The notes: generated by a model not told the origin, from the sequence alone. DNA of 64,000 nucleotides from Winogradskyella psychrotolerans RS-3 (GCF_000427335.1 NZ_ATMR01000164.1:33782-97781); one strand, 5' to 3'. Positions 1-8,982 are shown, numbered from the stretch's first letter. Translations and numbers: made by a program.

Positions 1-110
1 GCTGTAAATTCGGCTTGTGATTGTGGAGGTAATGGATCATCTTCTTCGCATGTAAAAAATGTGAACGACAAAAAGGCTATAAAAATGTAGCTTAAGAAAT
101 TAGTTTTCAT
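1..110 (-). CDS. Partial lipoprotein downstream of SusD (possible PKD-type surface glycan-binding protein)
   Basis: Only the first 36 codons lie in the window, reading leftward off the edge. The N-terminus is a lipoprotein signal: Lys near the start, a hydrophobic stretch, then FFTC followed by acidic residues (CEEDDP), the usual surface-export pattern of Bacteroidota lipoproteins. The last visible residues, QAEFTA, resemble the beginning of a PKD domain. It begins 31 bases after the SusD stop, so it is probably the third gene of the SusC/SusD operon. PKD lipoproteins commonly hold this place in laminarin loci, but that role is inferred from position and six residues. Confidence 0.6.
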   Translation of the reverse strand, partial: MKTNFLSYIFIAFLSFTFFTCEEDDPLPPQSQAEFT

Positions 111-140
111 ATAATTTGTTTTAATCATGATCGTTAGTTT

Positions 141-1469
141 TTAGTATCCTGGATTTTGAACCATTCCTGGATCATTATTGGTTTGTATTTCGTCTGAAGG
201 AATTGGAAAAAGTGTTTGATTTGTACCATTTACATTTGGCAAAACAGCAATAGCACGATCGGTTCTTACCAAATCGAACCAACGTTGCCCTTCAAAAGCA
301 AATTCTATACGTCTTTCTTTTTCAATTAGTCTTTGTAACTGTGTGATTCCAGATTCTGATGTTGGCTGTAAATTTGCTCGTAATCGGATGTCGTTGAGAT
401 CAGATTGTACCGCTGAGACATCTGGGTTGGGTAAATTGGCTTCTGCTTCTGCCCTCACCAAATACATATCTGCAACTCGCAAAACAATAAAGTTATCCGC
501 TCCTAAACTTAAATCATCGTATTTTATAGCATACGCTTTATCACCTTCAAAAGCTATACTGGCTTCAAATCTTTCGTCATTTGCTTCGTAAGCATCTAAT
601 AAGTTTTGAGATGGTTCTACTTCTCGTCTTCCATTAAGCGAGGTAGGAAAATTATATTCTGAAATACGATTTCTTTCCAATTGTGAAAATGAAATTTCGA
701 AAATAGATTCTGCTGATGCATCATCTGCGAAGATGTCGTTGTAATTAGGTAAAAGCGTATAACCACCTTCTGTAATAACTTCTGAAGCTAAAGTTTTAGC
801 CTGAGGATAATCCTTTTTATACAAATACACTTTTGCCAATAAGGCTTTTGCAGCATATTTAGAGGTTCTCACTTTATTACTAGAAGCTGGCAAATAATCT
901 GATGCAAACATAAGATCATTGATAATCTGGCTGTAGACTTCTTCTTCGGAATTTCTAGGCACATCTAAGGCACCAGCTCCAACTGTTGGTGTAATTTTAA
1001 CAGGCACTCCACCAAAATAATTCAACAAATTAAAATGATTTAAGGCTCTAATAAAATATAATTCCGCTAAGGCAACATTCTTTTCTTGTTCTGACATGTC
1101 TGCAATTGATGGTACTTTAACAATGACATTATTTGCAACATTAATACCATCGTAAGCCAAACTCCAAATACCATCTACAGAACCGTTTTCTGGTAAAATG
1201 CTATTATTATCAACTTCCGCATATTCTGTTGCTGTAGCATCAACTGGATGTGATAAATTATCTGAAGCTAAGTCTGAAAATATTCCGAAAGTTCTTCCAT
1301 AATAACTTAAACTCTGAAACGACGCATAAGCACCTAAAATACCTTTATCAATATCGTCCTTTGTTTTAAACGCATCTTCTGCTGGAACAGAATTTTGTGG
1401 CTTTACCTCTAATACTTCACACGATAAAGCTGTAACTAAAATTAAGGTTATATAAATTATCTTCTTCAT
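141..1469 (-). CDS. SusD/RagB-family outer-membrane glycan-binding lipoprotein
   Basis: This 442-residue protein is the surface lid that captures glycan and hands it to the SusC channel. A short lipoprotein signal ends at Cys17 (ALSC, then E). The N-terminal half has the helical SusD pattern, with FIRALNHFNLLNYFGGVP near residue 140. The C-terminal half carries the family hallmarks RRIEFAFEGQRWFDLVR and the terminal PIPSDEIQTNNDPGMVQNPGY type. It starts only 3 bases after the SusC stop, so the two are translated from one message. The substrate cannot be read from the sequence. The slightly short length suggests a small oligosaccharide-binding variant. Confidence 0.93.
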   Translation of the reverse strand: MKKIIYITLILVTALSCEVLEVKPQNSVPAEDAFKTKDDIDKGILGAYASFQSLSYYGRTFGIFSDLASDNLSHPVDATATEYAEVDNNSILPENGSVDGIWSLAYDGINVANNVIVKVPSIADMSEQEKNVALAELYFIRALNHFNLLNYFGGVPVKITPTVGAGALDVPRNSEEEVYSQIINDLMFASDYLPASSNKVRTSKYAAKALLAKVYLYKKDYPQAKTLASEVITEGGYTLLPNYNDIFADDASAESIFEISFSQLERNRISEYNFPTSLNGRREVEPSQNLLDAYEANDERFEASIAFEGDKAYAIKYDDLSLGADNFIVLRVADMYLVRAEAEANLPNPDVSAVQSDLNDIRLRANLQPTSESGITQLQRLIEKERRIEFAFEGQRWFDLVRTDRAIAVLPNVNGTNQTLFPIPSDEIQTNNDPGMVQNPGY

Positions 1470-1472
1470 CTT

Positions 1473-4400
1473 TTAAAATTTTAAATTAACACCTAATGTG
1501 AACACTTGCGCTTGTGGATAGGTAAAGAAATCTGTACCAATAACAGAGTTATCATCACCTCTATAATTCACTTCTGGATCTAAACCAGAATAATTAGTAA
1601 ACGTGAATAAGTTTTGCGCACTTAAATACACACGGAAACTTGAAAACATCGTTTTTTCCATGACACTTTTATCTAGTGTATAACCTATCGTTACGTTTTT
1701 AACTCTTAAATATGAACCATCTTCTATAAAGCGAGATGATACACGTTTGTTTTGTGCTGAAGCAACAGGATCTGTTGTAGCTCTAGGAATATCAGTAATA
1801 TCTCCGGGTTGTTGCCAACGCCTTGTAATATCTGCCACTTGATTATCTCCACCTTGCAATGATTCTAAGAATAATCTAGAACCATTAAACACATCGTTTC
1901 CGTACGATCCTTGTAAAAATATGGTCGCATCAAAACCTTTATAGGTGAAGTTATTAGTTATACCATAAATAAAATCTGGATGTGGGTTACCAACAATGGT
2001 TCTGTCTGCCGAAGTAATCTCACCATCAAAATTAGTATCTGCATAAACGATATCTCCAGTTGAAGGGTCTACTCCTAAAGATTTGTAACTATAGAAAATA
2101 CCGATTGGTTGTCCTTCCATAATTCTATTACCACCACGACCGATATCATCGATTGGCTGATCGTTATAAAGTTCTAATACTTTATTTCTATTACCCGAAA
2201 TATTGAATTGTGTACTCCATGTAAAATTCTCTTTAATAAAGTTTCGAGTTTCAATAGACAGTTCGATACCTTTATTTTCAACTTTACCAACATTTTCTGT
2301 TATTGAAGAAAATCCTGAGCTTGAAGGCAATGGTCTACTTAATAATAAATCATTAGTCTGTTTGTTGTAGTAATCGGCTGTTAATGTAATTCTGTCTTCA
2401 AACAAACCTACATTAATACCAATATTTAACTGTGCTGTACTTTCCCATTTTAAATCTGGATTAGGAATATTGCTTGGGTAAATTGCTGGCTGACCATCAT
2501 AAGACGTATTTCCATAAAGTTCTGAAAACAAAAATGGACTAATATCATCGTTTCCTGTTAAACCATAACTCACTCTAAACTTCAAATCTGAAACAATGTC
2601 TTGATCTTGGAAAAAATCTTCTTGAATAGCTCTCCATGCCACAGAAGCTGCTGGAAAAAATCCGGTTCTATTATTCTCACCAAATTTTGTAGAGGTATCA
2701 AAACGGCCTGTAACCGAGGCTATATATTTATCATCGAAGTTATAATTAAGTCGTCCTAAATACGATCTTATACCTTCGTCTGAAGCATTAGCCGAAGCAG
2801 AAACAATAGTTGCAGCAGAACTGATATACTCTAAATTATCATCTGCAAAATCTTGACCTCTTATAAAAGATGATCTGTATTGATATTTTTCAAATGTGTA
2901 ACCTACTAAAGCTTCAACTTTATGTTTATTAAATTTCTTTTTATACTTTAAAAGATTATTCGATACAATGTTTGAGACATTAGAATAGGCTTCAAAACCT
3001 AAACCATTATATCTTGCTCCTTGAACGGTTTGTGTGGATTCATAAGAATGTTCTCTAAAATTTAAGAAATCAACTCCCCATTTTGTACTAAAGCTTAAAT
3101 CTTCAATAATTTGCCAATCTAAATAGGCATTAGAATTGGTTCGGTATGAAAAATTTTCACTGATAGCTTCGTTAGCAATTGATAGCGCATTAGAATAAGG
3201 TCCACTCTGATTGTAAGAACCATCTTCGTTATAAACCGAAAAAATAGCAGGTGTAGAAATACCGTTAGGTAATGGACCATGTAAGGTCTGATCACTTTCA
3301 ACACGATTTGTTTTAGCATGAGTTAAACCTATACTTGTTCCTATTTTAACTTTATCAGATAATTGATGATCTACGTTAACACGCGCATTCATTCTTTGGT
3401 AATCTGTTCCTATTAAAATCCCTTCTTGCTCTAAAAATGTACCACTAATAAAGAACTGTGTTTTTTCTGAACCTCCTCTTGCAGAAGCTTCATAACTGTT
3501 TATAGAAGCCGTTCTAAAAATAACGTCTTGCCAATCTGTATCAACCGTATTATTTGCTATATCCTCTGGTGTAAAAACAGTTGTACCCGCCAAATCGTTT
3601 CTGTATTCCATCCATTCTTTAGCGTTCAACATGTCTAATTTATTCCAAGCTTGTTGCACACCAGAATAGACATTAACACTCACTACCGATTTTTGTTCCT
3701 TACCACGTTTTGTTGTAATTAACACAATTCCGTTAGACCCTCTTGCTCCATAAATAGCTGTTGCAGAAGCATCTTTTAATACACTTATAGACTCAATATC
3801 ACTTGGATTTAAATCTGAAAGCGCACTAGCTCCTTGACCAGAAAAACTTAATTGACCAAAATCACCCGAAGTTACCGGAATGCCATCAATAATATAAAGT
3901 GGTTGATTAGAGCCGCTAATAGAACTCAATCCTCTAATTCTCACTGACATTTCGCCACCAGGTGTTCCCGAATTTTGTTGTACTTGTACACCTGCAGCCT
4001 GACCTTGAAGAAGTCCATCTACAGAAGGCACTGGTAAATCGCTAACCTGACTCGATTTAATGGACGTTACCGCATCACTTAATAATGATTTTTGCTCTGT
4101 TCCGTAACCGATAATTACAATTTCCTCTAAGGCAGAACTATCTGCTAACATCTTAACTTCTATATTAAAAGTACTAGTAACATCAATTTCTTGTGTTGCA
4201 AAACCGATATATGAAATCAAAATAAATTTAGTATCGTCTGCAACCGTTATACTAAAATTACCATCAAAATCTGTAGCCACACCAACATTTGTCCCTTTCG
4301 CTTGAACTGTTGCTCCAACTAACGGACCTCCTATATCATCTAAAACTGTACCTGTAATAGTTTTAGTTTGTTGGTTGGTTTTTAAGTTATTTTCCTGATT

Positions 4401-4772
4401 TTGATTATTAGGACTTTCTTTAATAATTACTTGCCTATCGTTTACTTTATAAGTAAGATTGGTACCTTTTAATGCAGAATCTAAAATGGCAGTGACAGAT
4501 GCGTTCTTCACATTTAAAGTGACGTTATATTTTAGAACATTGTCTTTGTAAAAAAATATAAATTCACTTTTACTCTGTATGTCTTTAAATAATTCCTCTA
4601 GCGTAACGTTGTTGACGTTTACATCTATTTTTGTCTGTGCAGTTGTTGTATTCGCAAAAGCAGAACTCAGACCAATGGTTATTAATAGTAGAAAGACTCT
4701 CATAATATTTACCAGATAATAGCTTAAAGATTTTACACTTCGTGAAGCGTAAAGGTTCTCGTTTTTATTCAT
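1473..4772 (-). CDS. SusC/RagA-family TonB-dependent receptor with STN signalling domain
   Basis: This 1099-residue outer-membrane active transporter starts with a long signal peptide (to about residue 45). An STN domain follows at about 48-118 (VTLEELFKDIQSKSEFIFFY), then a carboxypeptidase-like barrel-extension domain at about 138-225 (ITGTVLDDIGGPLVGATV), then a plug with the SusC hallmarks LYIIDGIPV and LKDASATAIYGARGSNGIV. A 22-strand-type barrel ends in a terminal Phe. The STN domain marks a transducer: such receptors contact a FecR anti-sigma factor in the periplasm. The matching fecR and sigma genes lie directly upstream on the same strand. It imports an oligosaccharide together with the SusD partner downstream; substrate unknown. 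Confidence 0.95.
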   Translation of the reverse strand: MNKNENLYASRSVKSLSYYLVNIMRVFLLLITIGLSSAFANTTTAQTKIDVNVNNVTLEELFKDIQSKSEFIFFYKDNVLKYNVTLNVKNASVTAILDSALKGTNLTYKVNDRQVIIKESPNNQNQENNLKTNQQTKTITGTVLDDIGGPLVGATVQAKGTNVGVATDFDGNFSITVADDTKFILISYIGFATQEIDVTSTFNIEVKMLADSSALEEIVIIGYGTEQKSLLSDAVTSIKSSQVSDLPVPSVDGLLQGQAAGVQVQQNSGTPGGEMSVRIRGLSSISGSNQPLYIIDGIPVTSGDFGQLSFSGQGASALSDLNPSDIESISVLKDASATAIYGARGSNGIVLITTKRGKEQKSVVSVNVYSGVQQAWNKLDMLNAKEWMEYRNDLAGTTVFTPEDIANNTVDTDWQDVIFRTASINSYEASARGGSEKTQFFISGTFLEQEGILIGTDYQRMNARVNVDHQLSDKVKIGTSIGLTHAKTNRVESDQTLHGPLPNGISTPAIFSVYNEDGSYNQSGPYSNALSIANEAISENFSYRTNSNAYLDWQIIEDLSFSTKWGVDFLNFREHSYESTQTVQGARYNGLGFEAYSNVSNIVSNNLLKYKKKFNKHKVEALVGYTFEKYQYRSSFIRGQDFADDNLEYISSAATIVSASANASDEGIRSYLGRLNYNFDDKYIASVTGRFDTSTKFGENNRTGFFPAASVAWRAIQEDFFQDQDIVSDLKFRVSYGLTGNDDISPFLFSELYGNTSYDGQPAIYPSNIPNPDLKWESTAQLNIGINVGLFEDRITLTADYYNKQTNDLLLSRPLPSSSGFSSITENVGKVENKGIELSIETRNFIKENFTWSTQFNISGNRNKVLELYNDQPIDDIGRGGNRIMEGQPIGIFYSYKSLGVDPSTGDIVYADTNFDGEITSADRTIVGNPHPDFIYGITNNFTYKGFDATIFLQGSYGNDVFNGSRLFLESLQGGDNQVADITRRWQQPGDITDIPRATTDPVASAQNKRVSSRFIEDGSYLRVKNVTIGYTLDKSVMEKTMFSSFRVYLSAQNLFTFTNYSGLDPEVNYRGDDNSVIGTDFFTYPQAQVFTLGVNLKF

Positions 4773-4827
4773 AATTTTGTTTTAGTGGTTAATATTGCTG
4801 TTTAATGCGGTTGTATTAATTTGTTAG

Positions 4828-4860
4828 CTAGAGGATGTTGGCGCATCTTCTAGTTTTTTT
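4828..4860 (+). promoter_or_regulatory. Hairpin with T7 tract in the fecR-susC gap, in antisense orientation
   Basis: A 10-bp stem (4828-4837 with 4844-4853, one G-U pair on the plus strand) encloses a 6-base loop and is followed by seven T on the plus strand. This is the shape of an intrinsic terminator, but it points against the fecR and susC genes. On the sense strand it is an A-rich run followed by a stem-loop in the susC leader. It could stop antisense transcription or act as a leader structure. Confidence 0.45.
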
Positions 4861-4893
4861 GGTTCGGTTTTTATTTCAAATGATTCGTTTTAG

Positions 4894-5955
4894 TTAGTTA
4901 ATAATTAGTTTTTTGTTGGTGGTTAATTCATAATCGAATTGAGAAGATTCTGCTTCTTTTATAATTTGCATTACATGTTCTAAATCTTGACTCACATCTA
5001 AATGGCCTGAAAAAGAATGATCTGCTAAATCGTTATCAGTGATAGAAATTTCAACATTGTAATAGCGCGATAATTTTTTCATTATCGTTTTTAAAGCATC
5101 ATTTTTAAAGATAAAAACACCATCTCTCCAAGAAAAATAAGATTCTACGTCTACTGTTTTGGTATTGATTTCTTTGTCTTCTTTATGGTATGTCGCTAAT
5201 GTATTTGGTGTGATTTTTAATTCACTTTGAGAAGACATCAAATTGTTATTCTTATAATGAAGATTTATACTTCCACTTTGAAGCACCGTAAAAACGGCAT
5301 CGTCATCTGCGTAGTTACTCACGTTGAAAATCGTTCCTAAAACTTCAACATCTTGGTCTTTTGATTTTACAATAAACGGTTGATTCTTGTTATGCGTTAC
5401 ATCAAAAATAGCTTCACCTTCGAGATACACTTCTCTATTGCCTGTTAAAAATGTGGCAGGAAATATTAATTTTGAACCCGAATTTATCCAAACCTTGGTA
5501 CCATCAGATAAGACAATTTCTGAGCGTTTTCCGTAAGGCACAATTAACGTATTGAAGACTATCTCTTTTGATTCTTCAAGATTTTGGTTTACAGATTTTG
5601 AATTTCCGATAGCAACACTTTCACCATTATTAGAATAGGTGATTCCTGAATTTTCTTCTGTAATTTCAATGTTTTTAGTAGCGCTTAATATGAGTTTTAC
5701 TTCATTGGTTTGATAATCCGCTTTTGAAGAATTTACAAAAGTTTCTATTGGCGAATCATTTTGATTTTTATAATTAAAGAATCCAACAGAAAGCAACAGT
5801 ACTACTGATGCTGCTGCAAATCCAAGTGCATATTTCTTAATACGTTTTTTTTGAGCGTAGGCATATACAGAATTTTCTATTCTACGTTTTAATTTTGATC
5901 TTTCTTTAGTTGAAAGTTCATTGAAATTAATGTTATTCGACTTCTCTTCTTTCAT
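4894..5955 (-). CDS. FecR-family anti-sigma factor
   Basis: This is an inner-membrane anti-sigma regulator that relays the signal from the STN-containing SusC to the ECF sigma factor. From the preferred start (MKEEKSNN) it has 353 residues: a short cytoplasmic N-terminus, one membrane helix at about residues 42-60, a FecR domain (LSDGTKVWINSGSKLIFP and LEGEAIFDVTHNKNQPFIV), and a C-terminal DUF4974 domain (FIFKNDALKTIMKKLSRYY). An in-frame upstream ATG would add 16 residues; the internal start is preferred because the conserved part begins there. It lies between the sigma gene and susC on one strand, the standard fecI-fecR-susC order. Confidence 0.92.
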   Translation of the reverse strand: MKEEKSNNINFNELSTKERSKLKRRIENSVYAYAQKKRIKKYALGFAAASVVLLLSVGFFNYKNQNDSPIETFVNSSKADYQTNEVKLILSATKNIEITEENSGITYSNNGESVAIGNSKSVNQNLEESKEIVFNTLIVPYGKRSEIVLSDGTKVWINSGSKLIFPATFLTGNREVYLEGEAIFDVTHNKNQPFIVKSKDQDVEVLGTIFNVSNYADDDAVFTVLQSGSINLHYKNNNLMSSQSELKITPNTLATYHKEDKEINTKTVDVESYFSWRDGVFIFKNDALKTIMKKLSRYYNVEISITDNDLADHSFSGHLDVSQDLEHVMQIIKEAESSQFDYELTTNKKLIIN

Positions 5956-6065
5956 TAGTTTATTTAACTTTATTTGAGGCAGATGTCGTTTTAGCGTAAT
6001 CACATAGACACCCTTACCTTAATAAGAAAGGAACAGACGTTTTATAGACAAAAAAATAAAGTTTT

Positions 6066-6653
6066 TTAATAAAAAATGGACAGCAACATAAAGAATACCG
6101 CCACCATACTCTTTCTCAGAGCTTTAATGGCTCTATAAATAATAGTTCTAGACGTTTGAATTGAGACATTCATAATCTCAGCAATTTCTTCATATTCTCG
6201 TTCTTCTGTAAATCTTAAAAATAAACCGCGTCGTTGTTTTTTGCTTAATGAATTTATAGCCATAGTTAAAACATAGGTACGTTCGGTATTGAACTCGGTA
6301 GTGATTATGTCGTGTTCAATAGAGTTTGAATATGTATTGGTTTGCACATCCTCGTTTAAAACATAAGTTTGGGTTGAGCGTGTTTTTTTAGCTGTATTTA
6401 GAATTTGATTTTTTAGAGACCGAAACAAATAATACTTAACTTGATCTGTATTTGCTAAGCTTTTTCTGTATTTATATAGATTCAAAAACACATCGTGGAT
6501 ATGATCCATAACCGTTGTTTTATCTACACAAAACTGCATACCATAACTAAACAGTTCTTCGATGTGTACATCATACAATTTTCCTAAAGCCTCAATATTG
6601 CCATCTTTGAGCTTGGCCCATAAAACAAGATCAGTATTCGTTTTTGACTTCAA
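6066..6653 (-). CDS. ECF-type RNA polymerase sigma factor (FecI-like)
   Basis: This 195-residue sigma-70 factor contains only regions 2 and 4. Region 2 is seen in GNIEALGKLYDVHIEELFSYG and VMDHIHDVFLNLYKYR. Region 4 carries the helix-turn-helix LSKKQRRGLFLRFTEEREYEEIAEIMNVSIQTSRTIIYRAIKALR. The C-terminus ends in a hydrophobic tail, common in Bacteroidota sigma factors of SusC loci. It should be held by the FecR protein encoded 110 bases downstream and released when the STN receptor binds substrate, activating susC and susD transcription. Its own target promoter cannot be recognised here. Confidence 0.93.
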   Translation of the reverse strand: MKSKTNTDLVLWAKLKDGNIEALGKLYDVHIEELFSYGMQFCVDKTTVMDHIHDVFLNLYKYRKSLANTDQVKYYLFRSLKNQILNTAKKTRSTQTYVLNEDVQTNTYSNSIEHDIITTEFNTERTYVLTMAINSLSKKQRRGLFLRFTEEREYEEIAEIMNVSIQTSRTIIYRAIKALRKSMVAVFFMLLSIFY

Positions 6654-7020
6654 GATTGTGTAAACTACTTTAAGTTAGAAATGTGTATGCTCTTCAAAAT
6701 TATTAAGTCTTTGTTGTAAAGCAAGATTTTAATTAAAATTCTGAAAAGCCAATATATACTTATTAAAAAACAAATTGACATGATTAACCATTAAAGCTAT
6801 TTAGTTTTAAATAAACACTGCTCAATAAAACCATTCCAATATGTGAATTAGATAATTATAAAAGTAATTAAAATTAAAAAAATCCATAAAAAAAATCCAA
6901 ATGCATTACTACAAACGTATATAGCAACGATGTACGAAGATTAATCAATAAAAGATATTGATAATTCAGCTAAATTACTATTTTCGTATATTAACATAAA
7001 TTAACACTAAAACCAATAAA
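6654..7020. other. Intergenic region between divergent sigma-factor and small lipoprotein genes
   Basis: This AT-rich gap of 367 bases separates the minus-strand sigma gene from the plus-strand lipoprotein gene, so it should contain both promoters. The plus-strand one is listed separately. No further gene, tRNA or repeat is visible. Confidence 0.6.
6958..6986 (+). promoter_or_regulatory. Probable promoter of the repeat lipoprotein gene
   Basis: A TTG at 6958-6960 is followed after 18 bases by TATTTTCG at 6979-6986, one mismatch from the Bacteroidota -7 consensus TAnnTTTG. It lies 35 bases before the ATG at 7021. Confidence 0.4.
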
Positions 7021-7437
7021 ATGAAAAAAGTTGTATTAAGTTTAGCACTAGTTGCTGTATTAGGATTATCATTTACATCTTGTAGAGAAACTAAAGCAGA
7101 AAATACTGAAGACGCAATTGAAGACGCAATGGATGATGCTGGTGATGCATTGGATGATGCTGGTGACGCGATAGAAGACACTATGGATGACGCTGGTGAC
7201 GCAATGGAAGATACTATTGATGATGCTGGTGAAGCTATGGACGACGCTGAAACTACTGCAGGTGACGCAATGGATGATGCTAAAGAAGGTGCAAATGACA
7301 TGGCTAATGATGTAAAAGATGCTGCTAACAATACAGTTGAAGGCGCAAAAAAAGCAGGTACTGATGCAGTAGATTCAGCTAAAAAAGCTGGTAACGATGC
7401 TGCAACCAAAGCGGCAGATAAAGTTAAAGGTTTATAA
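7021..7437 (+). CDS. Small lipoprotein made of acidic then basic 11-residue helical repeats
   Basis: This 138-residue protein has a lipoprotein signal (LGLSFTSC, Cys21). The rest is a low-complexity Ala/Asp helix with an 11-residue period, for example EDTMDDAGDAM then EDTIDDAGEAM. From about residue 100 it changes to Lys/Ala-rich 11-mers (EGAKKAGTDAV, DSAKKAGNDAA). Such periods form amphipathic helices in LEA-type stress proteins and apolipoproteins. The charge switch from acidic to basic halves is plain in the sequence. It is transcribed alone, away from the sigma gene, and ends at a strong terminator. Function unknown; an envelope or desiccation-stress role is a guess. Confidence 0.85.
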   Translation: MKKVVLSLALVAVLGLSFTSCRETKAENTEDAIEDAMDDAGDALDDAGDAIEDTMDDAGDAMEDTIDDAGEAMDDAETTAGDAMDDAKEGANDMANDVKDAANNTVEGAKKAGTDAVDSAKKAGNDAATKAADKVKGL

Positions 7438-7454
7438 GACCTTACTCCCTAAAA

Positions 7455-7490
7455 ATAAAAAGAGCTTGATTTTTATCAAGCTTTTTTTTA
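7455..7490. terminator. Bidirectional intrinsic terminator
   Basis: A perfect 8-bp stem (7463-7470 with 7475-7482, AGCTTGAT and its complement) with a TTTT loop is flanked by a T-run on both strands. It serves the lipoprotein gene from the left and the convergent lacI-type gene from the right. Confidence 0.85.
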
Positions 7491-7499
7491 TGCCTTATT

Positions 7500-8513
7500 T
7501 TAAAATTTAGTTTGAGATGACTCACTTAATTTTAACTCGCTCGGCACGACAATAGTTTGCATTTTTAAAGATTCATCTTTAATATTATCAATCAATAATT
7601 TTGTAGACATCTCGCCAATTTTATGCGCTTTTTGATGAATGATTGAGATTTTTGGACTCGATAATAATTGGGTATGTTCGTAACCAAAACCAACAACTGA
7701 TAAATCTTTAGGGATTTCTTTACCTAACTTCTTAGCCATATTAATCGCGACAATTCCTGTGACGTGATCGATGGATAGAATAGCATCAATTGATGTATTC
7801 TGTTTTAAGTAATCATATATTTTATTTTCAACATCTGTATCAATTGCATTATCTAATTTTAAAATATGAAGTTCTAAATTATGATCTTCTAAAGCCTTTG
7901 TATAGCCACTTATTCTAAGCTGACCAACACTAAGCTCTTCAATATTACTTACCAGAAGAATATTTTTACGTTGTTCGTTGACGATTAAATGCTCAGTAGC
8001 TTCGTAAACAGATTGAAAATCATCTACTATTACTTTATTACATTCAATATCATCAACTACTCTATCAAACATTAATACAGGTAATTTGCTTTTTATAGCA
8101 GACTTTATATGATCTGTTTGTTCTTTTACTTGACTCTCTCTTGCTACTGCTATTATAAATCCATCAACACTACCATTTGCTAAAAGATCTAAACTTCGTT
8201 TTTCTTTATGTAGAGTTTCGTTAGATAAACAGACAATAATATCGTAATCATTATTAGTTGCTGTTTTTTCAATACCGTGTAATACTTCGGCAAAGAATGG
8301 ATTGGTAACCGTCGGAAGAATGACACCAATAATTTTAGTTTTATTAGTTTTTAGCTGCTGTGCTATTCTATTGGGTCTATAGTTTAGTTTAGTGGCAAGC
8401 TCTTTAACTCGTATTCTTGTGTTTTCACTAATTTCATGACTATCATTTAACGCTTTTGAAACGGTTGAGACTGAAATATTTAAAAGGGCAGCTAATTCTT
8501 TGAGTGTCGTCAT
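7500..8513 (-). CDS. LacI-family transcriptional regulator
   Basis: This 337-residue sugar-responsive DNA-binding protein begins with a classic LacI helix-turn-helix (TLKELAALLNISVSTVSKAL, residues 3-22). The hinge (NYRPNRIAQQLKTNKTKIIG) and a periplasmic-binding-protein-like effector domain follow, with the usual IGVILPTVTNPFFAEVLHGIE and VDGFIIAV motifs. Length is normal. It sits just downstream of the glucan genes on the same strand but behind a terminator, so it is probably a separate unit that controls the glucan genes, the SusC locus or both. The effector cannot be inferred. A perfect palindrome close upstream may be its own operator. Confidence 0.93.
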   Translation of the reverse strand: MTTLKELAALLNISVSTVSKALNDSHEISENTRIRVKELATKLNYRPNRIAQQLKTNKTKIIGVILPTVTNPFFAEVLHGIEKTATNNDYDIIVCLSNETLHKEKRSLDLLANGSVDGFIIAVARESQVKEQTDHIKSAIKSKLPVLMFDRVVDDIECNKVIVDDFQSVYEATEHLIVNEQRKNILLVSNIEELSVGQLRISGYTKALEDHNLELHILKLDNAIDTDVENKIYDYLKQNTSIDAILSIDHVTGIVAINMAKKLGKEIPKDLSVVGFGYEHTQLLSSPKISIIHQKAHKIGEMSTKLLIDNIKDESLKMQTIVVPSELKLSESSQTKF

Positions 8514-8538
8514 TATTTTAATCTTTTATATAATCGAG

Positions 8539-8563
8539 AAAGAGCGTATAATATACGCTCTTT
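8539..8563. promoter_or_regulatory. Perfect 11-bp palindrome upstream of lacI-type gene (candidate operator)
   Basis: Arms 8539-8549 and 8553-8563 (AAAGAGCGTAT and its exact complement) are separated by three bases. The repeat ends 26 bases before the LacI-type start codon. No T-run follows on either strand, so a terminator is less likely than an operator or leader hairpin. Autoregulation by LacI proteins through such palindromes is common. Confidence 0.5.
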
Positions 8564-8886
8564 ATAATTCTTATTAAAAAATATTTAAACTAGTTTTTAA
8601 CAAGTTTTATTTATTTGAGAGCCATTTTTAGTAGATTTTAGAGCTAAACAAATAGCCTTATTGCCATCACTAGTATTAATTATCTTTTTATCTGAATTAG
8701 GGGGTGTTGCCATATGCTTATTCAAAATGATAATTACGTCTGCAGTATTACTGATTTATAGTTTATTTTTAAATTCTAACTTGAGTTAATAGAATTAAAA
8801 TATACATTAACAAACATAGTATCTGATTGAATTAAAACTTTAACTCTTGTTAAAAAAAAATCCTAAGCTTAATGTTTAAAATAAGA

Positions 8887-8920
8887 AGCGATTAAATGAA
8901 TTTTAACTCATCTAATCGCT
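8887..8920 (-). terminator. Terminator hairpin after the type IX secreted binding protein gene
   Basis: A 13-bp stem (8887-8899 with 8908-8920, one G-U pair on the minus strand) is followed on the minus strand by TCTTATTTT. It lies about 65 bases beyond the stop codon at 8983. Confidence 0.65.
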
Positions 8921-8982
8921 CCTAAATTAAGCGTTAATTTAATGAAAGTTATCTATCAGCAACCTTCCTAAAAATAATGAGA

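Larger units (their letters stand above)
8514..8982. other. Intergenic region upstream of the LacI-type gene
   Basis: This 469-base gap holds a terminator for the upstream gene (8887-8920), a perfect inverted repeat near the lacI start (8539-8563), and presumably the lacI promoter. A 38-codon minus-strand open frame at 8597-8713 encodes a short peptide with no convincing relatives and is not called as a gene. Confidence 0.6.

Noticed and set aside
6978..7409. Minus-strand open frame of 143 codons rich in Ser, Ala and Pro
   Set aside because: It is the mirror of the repetitive lipoprotein gene; the repeats avoid stops on both strands. The plus-strand frame has a signal peptide, promoter and terminator.
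8597..8713. 38-codon minus-strand frame with a faint ricin-lectin-like pattern (CLALKSTKNGSQINKTC)
   Set aside because: Too short, no signal or partner domain, and the resemblance rests on a few Cys and Gly positions.
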